Below the pieces are notes generated by a model that searched no databases, was not told the DNA's origin, and was given only the letters and a program-made list of their open reading frames with translations. 7,948 nt of DNA, taken from positions 1-7,948 of the forward strand of contig DIFG01000055.1 in the NCBI GenBank assembly GCA_002419025.1, in the 5' to 3' direction. The position numbers and the translations under genes are program-made. Below are positions 1-6,826 of this stretch, piece by piece. Positions within the stretch are counted from its first letter, which is position 1, and each line of letters begins with the position of its first letter. This DNA comes from Deltaproteobacteria bacterium UBA5754. GTDB taxonomy: Bacteria; Desulfobacterota; Dissulfuribacteria; Dissulfuribacterales; UBA5754.

Positions 1-21
1 TCTGTGCTCTCTGTGGTGAGA

Positions 22-27
22 TATAAA
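22..27 (+). promoter_or_regulatory. possible -10 element upstream of purDE
   Basis: The hexamer TATAAA matches the sigma-70 -10 consensus at five of six positions. It lies 39 bases upstream of the purDE start codon, so transcription would begin near position 34 and leave a leader of about 30 bases. With 17-base spacing, the -35 element would fall at the very edge of the window or outside it, so it cannot be judged. The assignment rests on one short AT-rich hexamer and is weak. I see no convincing PurR-type operator or purine riboswitch in the 66 bases before the gene. Confidence 0.3.
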
Positions 28-52
28 TCAAATCGGTTGCGTTTATCACATT

Positions 53-60
53 GAGGGGGA
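53..60 (+). promoter_or_regulatory. ribosome binding site of purDE
   Basis: The purine run GAGGGGGA sits 6 bases before the ATG at 67, at a proper Shine-Dalgarno distance. It favours the ATG at 67 over the second in-frame ATG five codons later, for which the same run would be about 21 bases away. Confidence 0.7.
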
Positions 61-66
61 ATAAAC

Positions 67-1878
67 ATGGAGGTTCGTCCCATGGAACACAAAAAGGTCC
101 TTGTAATCGGTTCAGGAGGACGTGAGCACGCCCTCTGTTGGAAGTTGGCCATGAGTCCCCGTGTCTCCCGTGTTTATTGCGCTCCGGGTAACGCAGGGAT
201 CGCCAGGCACGCACACCTCGTTCCCATAGCGGCCACGGACATATCAAGGCTCATGGACTGGGCACGGGCCGAGGAGGTGGACCTCACTGTCGTGGGACCT
301 GAGGCCCCCCTTGCTGCGGGCATCGTAGATGAATTCCGCACAGCAGGTCTAAGGATATTCGGCCCTACCAAAGCTGCGGCAGAGCTGGAGGCCAGCAAGG
401 TCTTTGCCAAAAATCTCCTTCTCAAGGCCGGGATACCCACGGGCGGATTCCGGGTCGCTGAGGACATGGATGCAGCTCTCGAATGCATCCGGGAAATCGG
501 GATACCCGTGGTCCTCAAGGCCGATGGCCTGGCTGCCGGAAAGGGTGTCATCGTGGCCAAAAGTTATGCAGAGGCCGAGGACGCAGCCCGTCTCATCCTC
601 GAGACAAAGTCGTTTGGCGATGCAGGCAGACGCCTCGTTATCGAGGAATATCTGGATGGCGAGGAGGCATCCTTCATGGCCATCACCGACGGTCGGACCG
701 TCCTTCCTCTTGCCACATCCCAGGATCACAAGGCCGTCTTCGATGGAGACAGGGGGCCGAACACCGGCGGCATGGGGGCCTACTCGCCCGCGCCTGTGGT
801 GACGGCAAGGCTCTTCGAGGAGGTCTTGGAGACCATCATAAAACCGACCGTCTCGGCCATGGAAGGCGAAGGCAGGCCCTATCAAGGGGTGCTCTATGCC
901 GGGCTCATGATCAAGGAAGGAAGGGCCAAGGTCCTCGAGTACAACTGCCGGTTCGGGGATCCGGAGGCCCAGCCCATCCTCATGCGCATGAAAGGAGACC
1001 TGGCGAAGGTCCTGGATGACGCAGTGGACGGTCGCCTCCACGAGGTCGCCTTGGACTGGGACCCCAGGCCCGCTGTTTGTGTTGTCCTCGCCTCCGGGGG
1101 ATATCCTGGCGCCTACGAAACAGGGAAGGTGATCCGCGGCCTCGACGAAACGGAAGGTGCGGAGGACGTCATGGTCTTTCACGCCGGGACCTCCCGTGCC
1201 GACGGCCATCTGGTCACGGCAGGCGGACGCGTCCTTGGGGTCACGGCCATGGGAAACACCATTCAAGAGGCCATTGAGCGTGCATACAAGGCAACGGAAA
1301 GGATCTCATGGGAGGGCATGCACTTTCGAAGGGACATCGGGAGAAAGGCCATCGGCCGGGATCTGTCCTCCGCACGTCCTGACACCGGCCCCTGTGTAGG
1401 GATACTCATGGGGAGCCCGAGTGATCGTGAGATCATGCAAGAGACAAAAAAGATTCTCGAAAAATTCCATGTCCCATGCGAGATGATCGTGGCCTCCGCC
1501 CATCGTTCCCCTGAACTTGCCATGACCTATGCCAGAACCGCCAGGTCCCGCGGAATCCGTGTCATCATAGCAGGCGCCGGCATGGCGGCCCATCTCGCAG
1601 GTGCCATCGCCGCCCATTCCACCCTTCCAGTCATCGGGGTCCCTGTGGCAAGCTCTCCCTTAAACGGCATGGACGCCCTCCTTTCCACGGTCCAAATGCC
1701 CCCAGGGATTCCAGTCGCGACCATGGCCATAGGCAAGGCAGGGGCCAAAAACGCGGCCATGTTCGCCATCCAGATCCTCGCCCTCACAGACCCTGCGCTC
1801 GCCCAAAGGATCGACGAATTCCGCCGGTCCCAGGCCCAGGAAATCGAAAGGATGAATCAGGAAGGACATGAGGACTGA
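67..1878 (+). CDS. purD-purE: PurD-PurE fusion: GAR synthetase / N5-CAIR mutase
   Basis: This is a 603-residue bifunctional cytoplasmic enzyme of de novo purine synthesis. Residues about 8-425 are a complete PurD (phosphoribosylamine-glycine ligase, an ATP-grasp enzyme that joins phosphoribosylamine and glycine to make GAR). Visible PurD motifs are GSGGREHAL near 15-23, KADGLAAGKGV at 151-161, GPNTGGMGAYSP at 230-241 and EYNCRFGDPEAQ at 291-302. After a linker of about 15 residues, residues about 443-603 are a complete PurE that converts N5-CAIR to CAIR. It carries GSPSD at 449-453, SAHRSP at 477-482 with the expected catalytic His479, and AGAGMAAHLAG at 502-512. SAHR rather than SAHK points to the bacterial class I mutase, not the AIR carboxylase. 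Both halves are near full family length and no stop or frameshift lies between them. The two halves catalyse non-consecutive steps (2 and 6). No purK is present in the window. The start at 67 is supported by its ribosome binding site. The stop overlaps the tsaC start by 11 bases. Confidence 0.95.
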   Translation: MEVRPMEHKKVLVIGSGGREHALCWKLAMSPRVSRVYCAPGNAGIARHAHLVPIAATDISRLMDWARAEEVDLTVVGPEAPLAAGIVDEFRTAGLRIFGPTKAAAELEASKVFAKNLLLKAGIPTGGFRVAEDMDAALECIREIGIPVVLKADGLAAGKGVIVAKSYAEAEDAARLILETKSFGDAGRRLVIEEYLDGEEASFMAITDGRTVLPLATSQDHKAVFDGDRGPNTGGMGAYSPAPVVTARLFEEVLETIIKPTVSAMEGEGRPYQGVLYAGLMIKEGRAKVLEYNCRFGDPEAQPILMRMKGDLAKVLDDAVDGRLHEVALDWDPRPAVCVVLASGGYPGAYETGKVIRGLDETEGAEDVMVFHAGTSRADGHLVTAGGRVLGVTAMGNTIQEAIERAYKATERISWEGMHFRRDIGRKAIGRDLSSARPDTGPCVGILMGSPSDREIMQETKKILEKFHVPCEMIVASAHRSPELAMTYARTARSRGIRVIIAGAGMAAHLAGAIAAHSTLPVIGVPVASSPLNGMDALLSTVQMPPGIPVATMAIGKAGAKNAAMFAIQILALTDPALAQRIDEFRRSQAQEIERMNQEGHED

Positions 1879-2494
1879 TCCCGGGGTGAAAAAAGCCGCC
1901 GAATTCCTGCACGCGGGCGGCGTCGTGGCCTTTCCCACCGAGACGAGCTACGGGCTTGCGGCCTCCATCCGCTCCCTGTCCGCCCTCGAGAGGATCTTCC
2001 GCATGAAGAGACGGCCCAAGGAAAAACCCCTTCTTGTCCTTGTCTCCGGAATACCGGATCTCATGGGCCTCACAGGGGAGATTCCGGAAGAAGCGATCCC
2101 TCTCATGGATAGCCTCTGGCCCGGTCCCCTCACCATCCTCTTTTCTGCCCTTTCGGATCTGCCCTGGCCCCTTACCGGATCCACAGGCAGGATCGGGGTG
2201 CGCGTCTCCTCCCACCCTTTGGCCCAGGCACTCGTTGCAGCGACAGGATCCCCCATAACGGCCACGAGCGCCAATCTTTCTGGACTCGCCCCAGCGTGTG
2301 ACCCGAAGGAGATCCGTCGCCAGTTCGCTGAGGATCCCCCGGATGCGATCCTCGACGGAGGCAGGACCGCCGGAGGCCCTCCGTCCACCATCGTTGATGT
2401 CACAACGAGCCCCGTTCATATCGTCCGGGAAGGGGCCATTTCGGAAGGGACGATCCGGCGGTTGATCAGGGAAAGAGAAACCTCCGCGCCCTGA
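1868..2494 (+). CDS. tsaC: L-threonylcarbamoyladenylate synthase (TsaC/YrdC)
   Basis: This is a 208-residue protein of the YrdC/Sua5 family. In the known family reaction, threonine, bicarbonate and ATP give threonylcarbamoyl-AMP, which the TsaD complex uses for t6A37 on ANN-decoding tRNAs. Family signatures run the whole length: FPTETSYGLA at 22-31, KRRPKEKPLLVLV at 47-59 (nucleotide/pyrophosphate-binding basic loop), WPGPLT at 84-89, RIGVRVSSHP at 108-117, the SANLSG loop at 134-139 and PPSTIVD at 171-177. The length fits the single-domain TsaC form, without the C-terminal Sua5 domain. The ATG at 1868 lies inside the end of purDE, with AGGAAGG at 1859-1865 just before it, so translation is probably coupled to purDE. 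The 3' end runs 29 bases into the end of the convergent rodA. A more distant YrdC-like RNA-binding paralogue is possible but less likely, because all core motifs are kept. Confidence 0.93.
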   Translation: MRTDPGVKKAAEFLHAGGVVAFPTETSYGLAASIRSLSALERIFRMKRRPKEKPLLVLVSGIPDLMGLTGEIPEEAIPLMDSLWPGPLTILFSALSDLPWPLTGSTGRIGVRVSSHPLAQALVAATGSPITATSANLSGLAPACDPKEIRRQFAEDPPDAILDGGRTAGGPPSTIVDVTTSPVHIVREGAISEGTIRRLIRERETSAP

Positions 2495-3554
2495 CGTTCA
2501 GAACGAGCCCGAGCCCCATGCAGGCCGTCAGGACGGAAGACCCCCCGTAACTGATGAACGGGAATGGAATGCCCACCACGGGCATGAGTCCCGTCACCAT
2601 GCAGGTATTAATGAAGACCTGCCAGAAGATCATGGCAGCGGATCCGAAGACGAGAAACGTCCCGAACCGTTCCCGGGTGGATGCGGCGATGGAGACACAT
2701 CGCCAGAGCAGGACGGCAAAGAGGATGACGAGGATCACTGCGCCGACAAACCCCCATTCCTCGGCCCAGATGGAGAAGGCGAAGTCCGTGTGCACCTCGG
2801 GGAGAAAATCGAGGTGGGCCTGGGTTCCCTTACCATAACCCTTGCCGAAGACCTGTCCTGAGCCCACCGCGATCTTGGACTGGATGACGTGATATCCAGA
2901 ACCAAGGGGGTCGTTTTCCGGATTGAGAAAGATCTCTATGCGCCGACGTTGATACGGTTTCAGAAACTTCCAAACAAGGGGCAGCCCTCCCACACACACG
3001 CACGCGATGGTCACGACGGTCGTCCAACGAATCGTGGCGAGGAGGATCATGGAGCCGGCGATGGCGATGAGCAGGAGGGATGTGCCCAGATCGGGCTGGA
3101 GATTGATGAGTATCACCGGGGGGAACAGGAGGGCCGCCAGCCTCAGGAGATCCCGAAAGGCGTAGGACTCCTTCCGGTCGAGGGCGATGATCCGGGCGAC
3201 GAGAATGACGATCGCAAGTTTTGCGAACTCAGAGGGCTGGAGGTTAAAAAAACCAAGGGGCAGCCATCTCTGGGAGCCTCCGACCGTCTTCCCCACGACA
3301 AGGACGAGGACAAGGAGGGCCAGGACCAGGGAATATATGTGTACGGCGTAACGGAGGAGGACCCGATAGTCGAAAAGGATCATCACGGCCATGAGAACGA
3401 GACCGGCCGAATACCATTGGAGCTGTTTCCACTGGAAGGGGTATCCGGTTGCAATGCTCGCACTGTTAAGATTGATGAAGCCCAGCCCCATGATGAGAAG
3501 GAGGGACAGAAGAAGCCACCAATCCACGTGCTGAATAATACGCTTGTCAGGCAT
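2466..3554 (-). CDS. rodA: RodA, SEDS peptidoglycan glycosyltransferase of the elongasome
   Basis: This is a 362-residue polytopic inner-membrane protein of the SEDS family. Family members polymerise lipid II into glycan strands together with PBP2 during lateral wall growth. About ten hydrophobic segments are visible. Characteristic stretches are GGSQRWLPLGFFNLQPSEFAK from residue 92, QPDLGTS at 153-159, LPEVHTDFAF at 251-260 and GIPFPFISYGGSS at 328-340. Asp257 in the HTDF segment matches the essential SEDS aspartate (Asp262 of E. coli RodA). The frame stays open a further 127 codons upstream, but that part lies inside mrdA and encodes Arg/Pro-rich sequence unlike RodA. I therefore start at the ATG at 3554, which overlaps the mrdA stop by 8 bases and gives a normal RodA N-terminus (MPDKRIIQHVDW). 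A GTG three codons upstream is a possible alternative. No strong Shine-Dalgarno precedes it, which fits coupling to PBP2. It is the last gene of the mre operon. Confidence 0.95.
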   Translation of the reverse strand: MPDKRIIQHVDWWLLLSLLLIMGLGFINLNSASIATGYPFQWKQLQWYSAGLVLMAVMILFDYRVLLRYAVHIYSLVLALLVLVLVVGKTVGGSQRWLPLGFFNLQPSEFAKLAIVILVARIIALDRKESYAFRDLLRLAALLFPPVILINLQPDLGTSLLLIAIAGSMILLATIRWTTVVTIACVCVGGLPLVWKFLKPYQRRRIEIFLNPENDPLGSGYHVIQSKIAVGSGQVFGKGYGKGTQAHLDFLPEVHTDFAFSIWAEEWGFVGAVILVILFAVLLWRCVSIAASTRERFGTFLVFGSAAMIFWQVFINTCMVTGLMPVVGIPFPFISYGGSSVLTACMGLGLVLNVRARRFLFP

Positions 3555-5457
3555 GACCGCCACCGCCCATGCAGGAAGCGGATCTTTCCACAGATGGAAC
3601 AGGGGCCGGGGACTGGATCTGGAACCAGCGCTCAAAGACCTTAAGCGCGACTGGGGCTGCGGCGGATCCACCATGACCGCCATGTTCCACAAGGACAGCC
3701 ACCGCAAGCTGAGGATCATCCACGGGTGCGTACGCAACAAACCAGGCGTGATCCCGAAACTGCCACGCCATTTTTTCGTCCTGACGGCGGATGGCCTGCT
3801 TGACCACCTGGGCCGTGCCCGTCTTTCCGGCCACGGTCGCGTTTGGGAGTCTGCAGGCCTTGCCTGTCCCTCTGGGATCTTCGACCACCCCTTGAAGGGC
3901 CGAGGCCACAAGGGACAGATTTTTTTTCGAGACACCTACGGTCCCCTGGACCTCGGGCGAGGAGGATTGGATGGGACGTCCCCCGGGCTCGACGAGCTTG
4001 CCAAGCACATGAGGCCTGTAAAGGATGCCGCCGTTTCCGACCGCTGCGATGAGACGGGCCATCTGGATGGGGGTCACGACGGTATAGCCCTGACCGATTG
4101 CTATGCTCAACGTCTCGCCTTCGTACCATTTTTCCTTGAGATGTTCCTTTTTCCAGGCCGTTGAGGCTATGAGCCCGCCTTTCTCACCGGGGAGATCAAT
4201 GCCGGTCGGGCTCCCCAATCCGAAGGCATGGGCATACCGGGCTATCCTGTCCACCCCGAGCCTGAGGCCGAGCTGGTAAAAATAGACGTCACACGACTCC
4301 ACGAGTGCCTTATGAAGATCGACCGTCCCATGTCCGTTGTGGTTCCAGCACCGATATGACCTGTTTCCGAACCTGAATGAGCTGGAACAATACGTGGAAC
4401 TGTGTTCATCGACGAGTTTTTCCTCGAGTCCTGCCGCAGCCATCACGATCTTGAAGGTAGAACCCGGCGCGAAACCACCCTGCAGGGCGCGGTTGTAAAG
4501 GGGCTTGAAAAGGGGATCGTTCAAGGCCTTCCATTCCTCTGTAGTTATTCCATTCGAGAGGACGGCCGGGTCAAACCCCGGGGTGCTGACAAGGGCGCGG
4601 ACCGCTCCGGACCGTGGATCAAGGGCAACGACTGCCCCCACTTTACCTGCAAGGGCATCCTCGGCGGCCTTTTGGAGATCGATATCTATGGTGAGGTGGA
4701 GATCGTTTCCCCGTAGCGGGGATTCCTCTCGGAGAAACTTCATGTAACGACCCTTGGCGTCCACCTCTACCCACCTTCTGCCAGCTCTTCCGGCGAGATC
4801 CTCGTTCCACCGGAGTTCCGCGCCGTTCTTGCCGACCAGATCCCCGGCGTACGCATTGGCATAGCGTCCGGCCTCAAGGTCCTCTCCAGTCACCTCACCC
4901 AGATAGCCCACAAGATGGGGGGCGACCGCCCCCTCGGGGTAATATCGGCCCGGCACCACATCCACTGCAATTCCAGGCAGGGTGTGAAGCCGCGCCTCCA
5001 CACGGGAAAGGGTCTCCCAATCCACGTCCCGCTTAAGGATCACGGGCATGTAAGAGGGCTGCCTCATGCCCTGAACGAGACGGGCGCGCAGGTCTGACTC
5101 CGTAACATCGAGAAGGACGACGAGTTCCCTGATCAATCCTTCAATGTCTTTTGCTTCCTCCCGAAGAAGACAGATGTCAAAGCACGGCCTTGTCCCGGCC
5201 ATGAGTCTTCCCTTTCTGTCCACAATGTCTCCCCTCGGAGGAATGAGGCGGACCGTGCGAAGCCGGTTTTTTTCAGATTTTGCCGCCAAATCCTCCCCTT
5301 TGATGATCTGGAGATATCCTATTCGGCTCAGAAGGATGACAAAAGCGGCCAAAAGAAACGCGGTTGCCACAAGGCATCGCCCCTTGTTGGTTTCCTGTTC
5401 CTCTTGGGTAAAGAGGGTCTTTTTTGAGACAAAAAAATGGTTTTTCCGCGAGATCAT
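3547..5457 (-). CDS. mrdA: penicillin-binding protein 2, elongasome transpeptidase
   Basis: This is a 636-residue class B penicillin-binding protein, the RodA partner that cross-links lateral-wall peptidoglycan in the periplasm. It has a short cytoplasmic N-terminus, one membrane anchor at about 28-48, a non-catalytic pedestal domain (RLIPPRGDIVDRKG at about 70-83) and a C-terminal transpeptidase domain. The active-site motifs are intact: STFK with nucleophile Ser333 and Lys336, SCD at 388-390 (SxD is usual for PBP2) and KTG at 545-547. Cys357, Cys370, His376 and Cys389 match the spacing of a zinc site described in Acinetobacter PBP2. The frame is open 23 codons further upstream to 5526, but the ATG at 5457 is preferred. 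It has GGGAGGA just before it, forms an ATGA overlap with the mreD stop, and gives the normal family length (about 630). It would be a beta-lactam (mecillinam-type) target by family knowledge. Confidence 0.96.
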   Translation of the reverse strand: MISRKNHFFVSKKTLFTQEEQETNKGRCLVATAFLLAAFVILLSRIGYLQIIKGEDLAAKSEKNRLRTVRLIPPRGDIVDRKGRLMAGTRPCFDICLLREEAKDIEGLIRELVVLLDVTESDLRARLVQGMRQPSYMPVILKRDVDWETLSRVEARLHTLPGIAVDVVPGRYYPEGAVAPHLVGYLGEVTGEDLEAGRYANAYAGDLVGKNGAELRWNEDLAGRAGRRWVEVDAKGRYMKFLREESPLRGNDLHLTIDIDLQKAAEDALAGKVGAVVALDPRSGAVRALVSTPGFDPAVLSNGITTEEWKALNDPLFKPLYNRALQGGFAPGSTFKIVMAAAGLEEKLVDEHSSTYCSSSFRFGNRSYRCWNHNGHGTVDLHKALVESCDVYFYQLGLRLGVDRIARYAHAFGLGSPTGIDLPGEKGGLIASTAWKKEHLKEKWYEGETLSIAIGQGYTVVTPIQMARLIAAVGNGGILYRPHVLGKLVEPGGRPIQSSSPEVQGTVGVSKKNLSLVASALQGVVEDPRGTGKACRLPNATVAGKTGTAQVVKQAIRRQDEKMAWQFRDHAWFVAYAPVDDPQLAVAVLVEHGGHGGSAAAPVALKVFERWFQIQSPAPVPSVERSASCMGGGGHA

Positions 5458-5939
5458 GCATCCTCCCGCACGGACCTGAAGACCGATGCATCCAGATGGT
5501 CGAGGAGAAAGAAAATGATCGGACACAAAAGTGCGTCAAGCCCTGCCTGGAGGATGCCCCAGGGCCAGACGAAATCCGGGACCCCGCTTGCCGTCATGAT
5601 AAAGACGATCATGGCGGAAGCCACAAAAAAGACGAGCAGCATCCACTGCCATAACATGCCGAGCATGACGTTCCTCACGACATATCGGACGATGACATAA
5701 CCGACTATCACATGGGATACGATGATCCATGCAGGGAGGACGGTAAATGCGCAGGCGAGGACACCTAGGGCGAGGACCGGAGAAATGCCCTGCAAAAAGG
5801 TCACGCGCGCTCCGTACCAGACGACAAGGGCGGCAATTCCCTGAAATCTGAGGGTGCCATACTCAAAAAGGCCTCCCCATGTGGTCTCCACGAGCAGAAG
5901 TATCACTCCGATGATAAGAAAGGTTGCGGATTTTCTCAT
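5454..5939 (-). CDS. mreD: MreD, rod-shape-determining membrane protein
   Basis: This is a 161-residue, strongly hydrophobic protein with about five or six membrane segments (roughly 5-23, 34-48, 52-70, 71-88, 95-116 and 125-147) and a short charged C-terminus. MreD is a small inner-membrane component of the elongasome that works with MreC. The family is poorly conserved in sequence. The assignment therefore rests mainly on length, hydrophobic profile and position between mreC and the PBP2 gene. The ATG at 5939 overlaps the mreC stop as ATGA, and the stop overlaps the mrdA ATG in the same way. No good Shine-Dalgarno precedes the start, so reinitiation after mreC is likely. Confidence 0.88.
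   Translation of the reverse strand: MRKSATFLIIGVILLLVETTWGGLFEYGTLRFQGIAALVVWYGARVTFLQGISPVLALGVLACAFTVLPAWIIVSHVIVGYVIVRYVVRNVMLGMLWQWMLLVFFVASAMIVFIMTASGVPDFVWPWGILQAGLDALLCPIIFFLLDHLDASVFRSVREDA
5461..5467 (-). promoter_or_regulatory. ribosome binding site of mrdA
   Basis: On the - strand this reads GGGAGGA, with the GGAGG core 4 bases before the ATG at 5457. It is the clearest Shine-Dalgarno in the - strand operon. It settles the mrdA start in favour of 5457 over the longer frame. It lies inside the last codons of mreD. Confidence 0.65.
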
Positions 5940-6790
5940 GGCGCATGTTCATACTTAGAGTCAAGAGCCACCTCCACCAGGACATACTCCAGGAGTTCGA
6001 CACGTACATGTGGGGTCACTGTAATCTCCATGAAAAGATCCGATTCCGACGGAGGCCTTACGGCCGAGACAGTCCCAATGGGAAGGCCTTTGGGAAAGAC
6101 ACCGTCCGTCCCAGAAGTGACGATCTCATCCCCTAGGACCACGTCGGAGCCCTTTTCCACGTAGTTAAGGACGCACGATTCCTTGCCGGCTCCCTTGAGG
6201 ATTCCAGGGACGCGGGTCCTCTGGACGAGGGCGGCGATCCCGCTTGCCGGATCAGTCAGGAGCATGACCTTGCTGAAAAAAAGAGAGGTCTCCACAACCT
6301 GTCCTGCAACGCCTTCTCCGGCCCTCACAACAGACCCGGATCCTACACCGTCGCGTCGTCCCCTGTCGATGGTGACGGAATCGACCCATGGAACGAGATC
6401 TTTGCCTACGATGTTCGCCCCGAGAAGAGGACGGTCAGCCTGCTTCTTCAGATCGAGAAGTCTCAGGAGGTCGGGATATATGGAACGATATTCCCGGTAT
6501 TGGATAAGCTCCGTCTTCAGACGCGCAATTTCCCTCTGAAGATGCGCGTTTTCCTCCCTGACGTGGTGAAGTTCGGCATAATCACGCCAGACTCCCACGA
6601 CGGCCCCGGCTGGTAACGAAAAAAAACGCTGGAGAGACCCGGCTGCATCGAGAAAAAAGGTTTCAAAGGAGATGCCCAAGAGGCCACGGCCGACGGTTAG
6701 GGCGACAAGTATCCCCATGACCGCGACACAGGAGACGATCGCAAGGATCGTACCAGGACGTTTACGATACTTTCCCGGTTTCGTGGGCAC
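5936..6790 (-). CDS. mreC: MreC, periplasmic elongasome scaffold
   Basis: This is a 284-residue bitopic inner-membrane protein. After a basic N-terminus there is one membrane segment at about 14-34. A charged helical stretch at about 68-115 looks like the MreC dimerisation coiled coil. The rest, about 120-275, is the periplasmic beta-rich domain. Typical MreC sequence includes DSVTIDRG at 137-144, a GV-rich turn at 148-163, and VTSGTDGVFPKGLPIGTV at about 224-241. MreC links MreB/MreD in the membrane to PBP2 outside and activates wall synthesis. The start is a GTG 36 bases downstream of the mreB stop. No Shine-Dalgarno is visible in the pyrimidine-rich spacer. The next in-frame ATG (codon 25) would cut into the membrane segment, so GTG is the best choice though not certain. 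Confidence 0.94.
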   Translation of the reverse strand: MPTKPGKYRKRPGTILAIVSCVAVMGILVALTVGRGLLGISFETFFLDAAGSLQRFFSLPAGAVVGVWRDYAELHHVREENAHLQREIARLKTELIQYREYRSIYPDLLRLLDLKKQADRPLLGANIVGKDLVPWVDSVTIDRGRRDGVGSGSVVRAGEGVAGQVVETSLFFSKVMLLTDPASGIAALVQRTRVPGILKGAGKESCVLNYVEKGSDVVLGDEIVTSGTDGVFPKGLPIGTVSAVRPPSESDLFMEITVTPHVRVELLEYVLVEVALDSKYEHAP

Positions 6791-6826
6791 GGAAAGGATG
6801 AGGTAAACGGACGAAAGACAACACCG
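6791..6826 (-). other. mreB-mreC intergenic spacer
   Basis: This 36-base gap is the only non-coding space inside the mre operon. It is pyrimidine-rich on the transcribed-product strand (ends TTTACCTCATCCTTTCC before the GTG). It shows no Shine-Dalgarno, hairpin or terminator that I can recognise. The mreB stop is in frame with mreC, so the two products are separated by this one stop codon plus the spacer. Confidence 0.6.

Noticed and set aside
31..48. PurR-type operator in the purDE leader
   Set aside because: Only a partial TTGCGT half-site resemblance is present, without the palindrome.
349..1266. 305-codon open frame on the - strand opposite purD
   Set aside because: It lies wholly antisense to conserved PurD sequence, has no recognisable motif, and reflects the GC-rich codon bias of the real gene.
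1784..2419. 211-codon open frame on the - strand opposite tsaC
   Set aside because: It is antisense to conserved TsaC motifs, rich in Gly/Arg, and has no family resemblance.
2490..2532. Inverted repeat CCTGACG / CGTCAGG near the tsaC-rodA junction as a terminator
   Set aside because: The 7-base arms are 29 bases apart and no T run follows on either strand, so it does not look like an intrinsic terminator; it also lies within rodA coding sequence.
2889..3644. 251-codon, highly charged open frame on the + strand opposite rodA
   Set aside because: Its charged composition is what the antisense of a hydrophobic membrane protein gives. RodA is clearly the real gene.
3555..3935. Upstream extension of the rodA frame by 127 codons
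   Set aside because: The extension is out of frame within mrdA, reads as Arg/Pro/Trp-rich sequence, and precedes a complete, normal RodA N-terminus.
5458..5526. 23-codon N-terminal extension of PBP2
   Set aside because: It overlaps mreD, whereas the ATG at 5457 has a good ribosome binding site and gives normal length.
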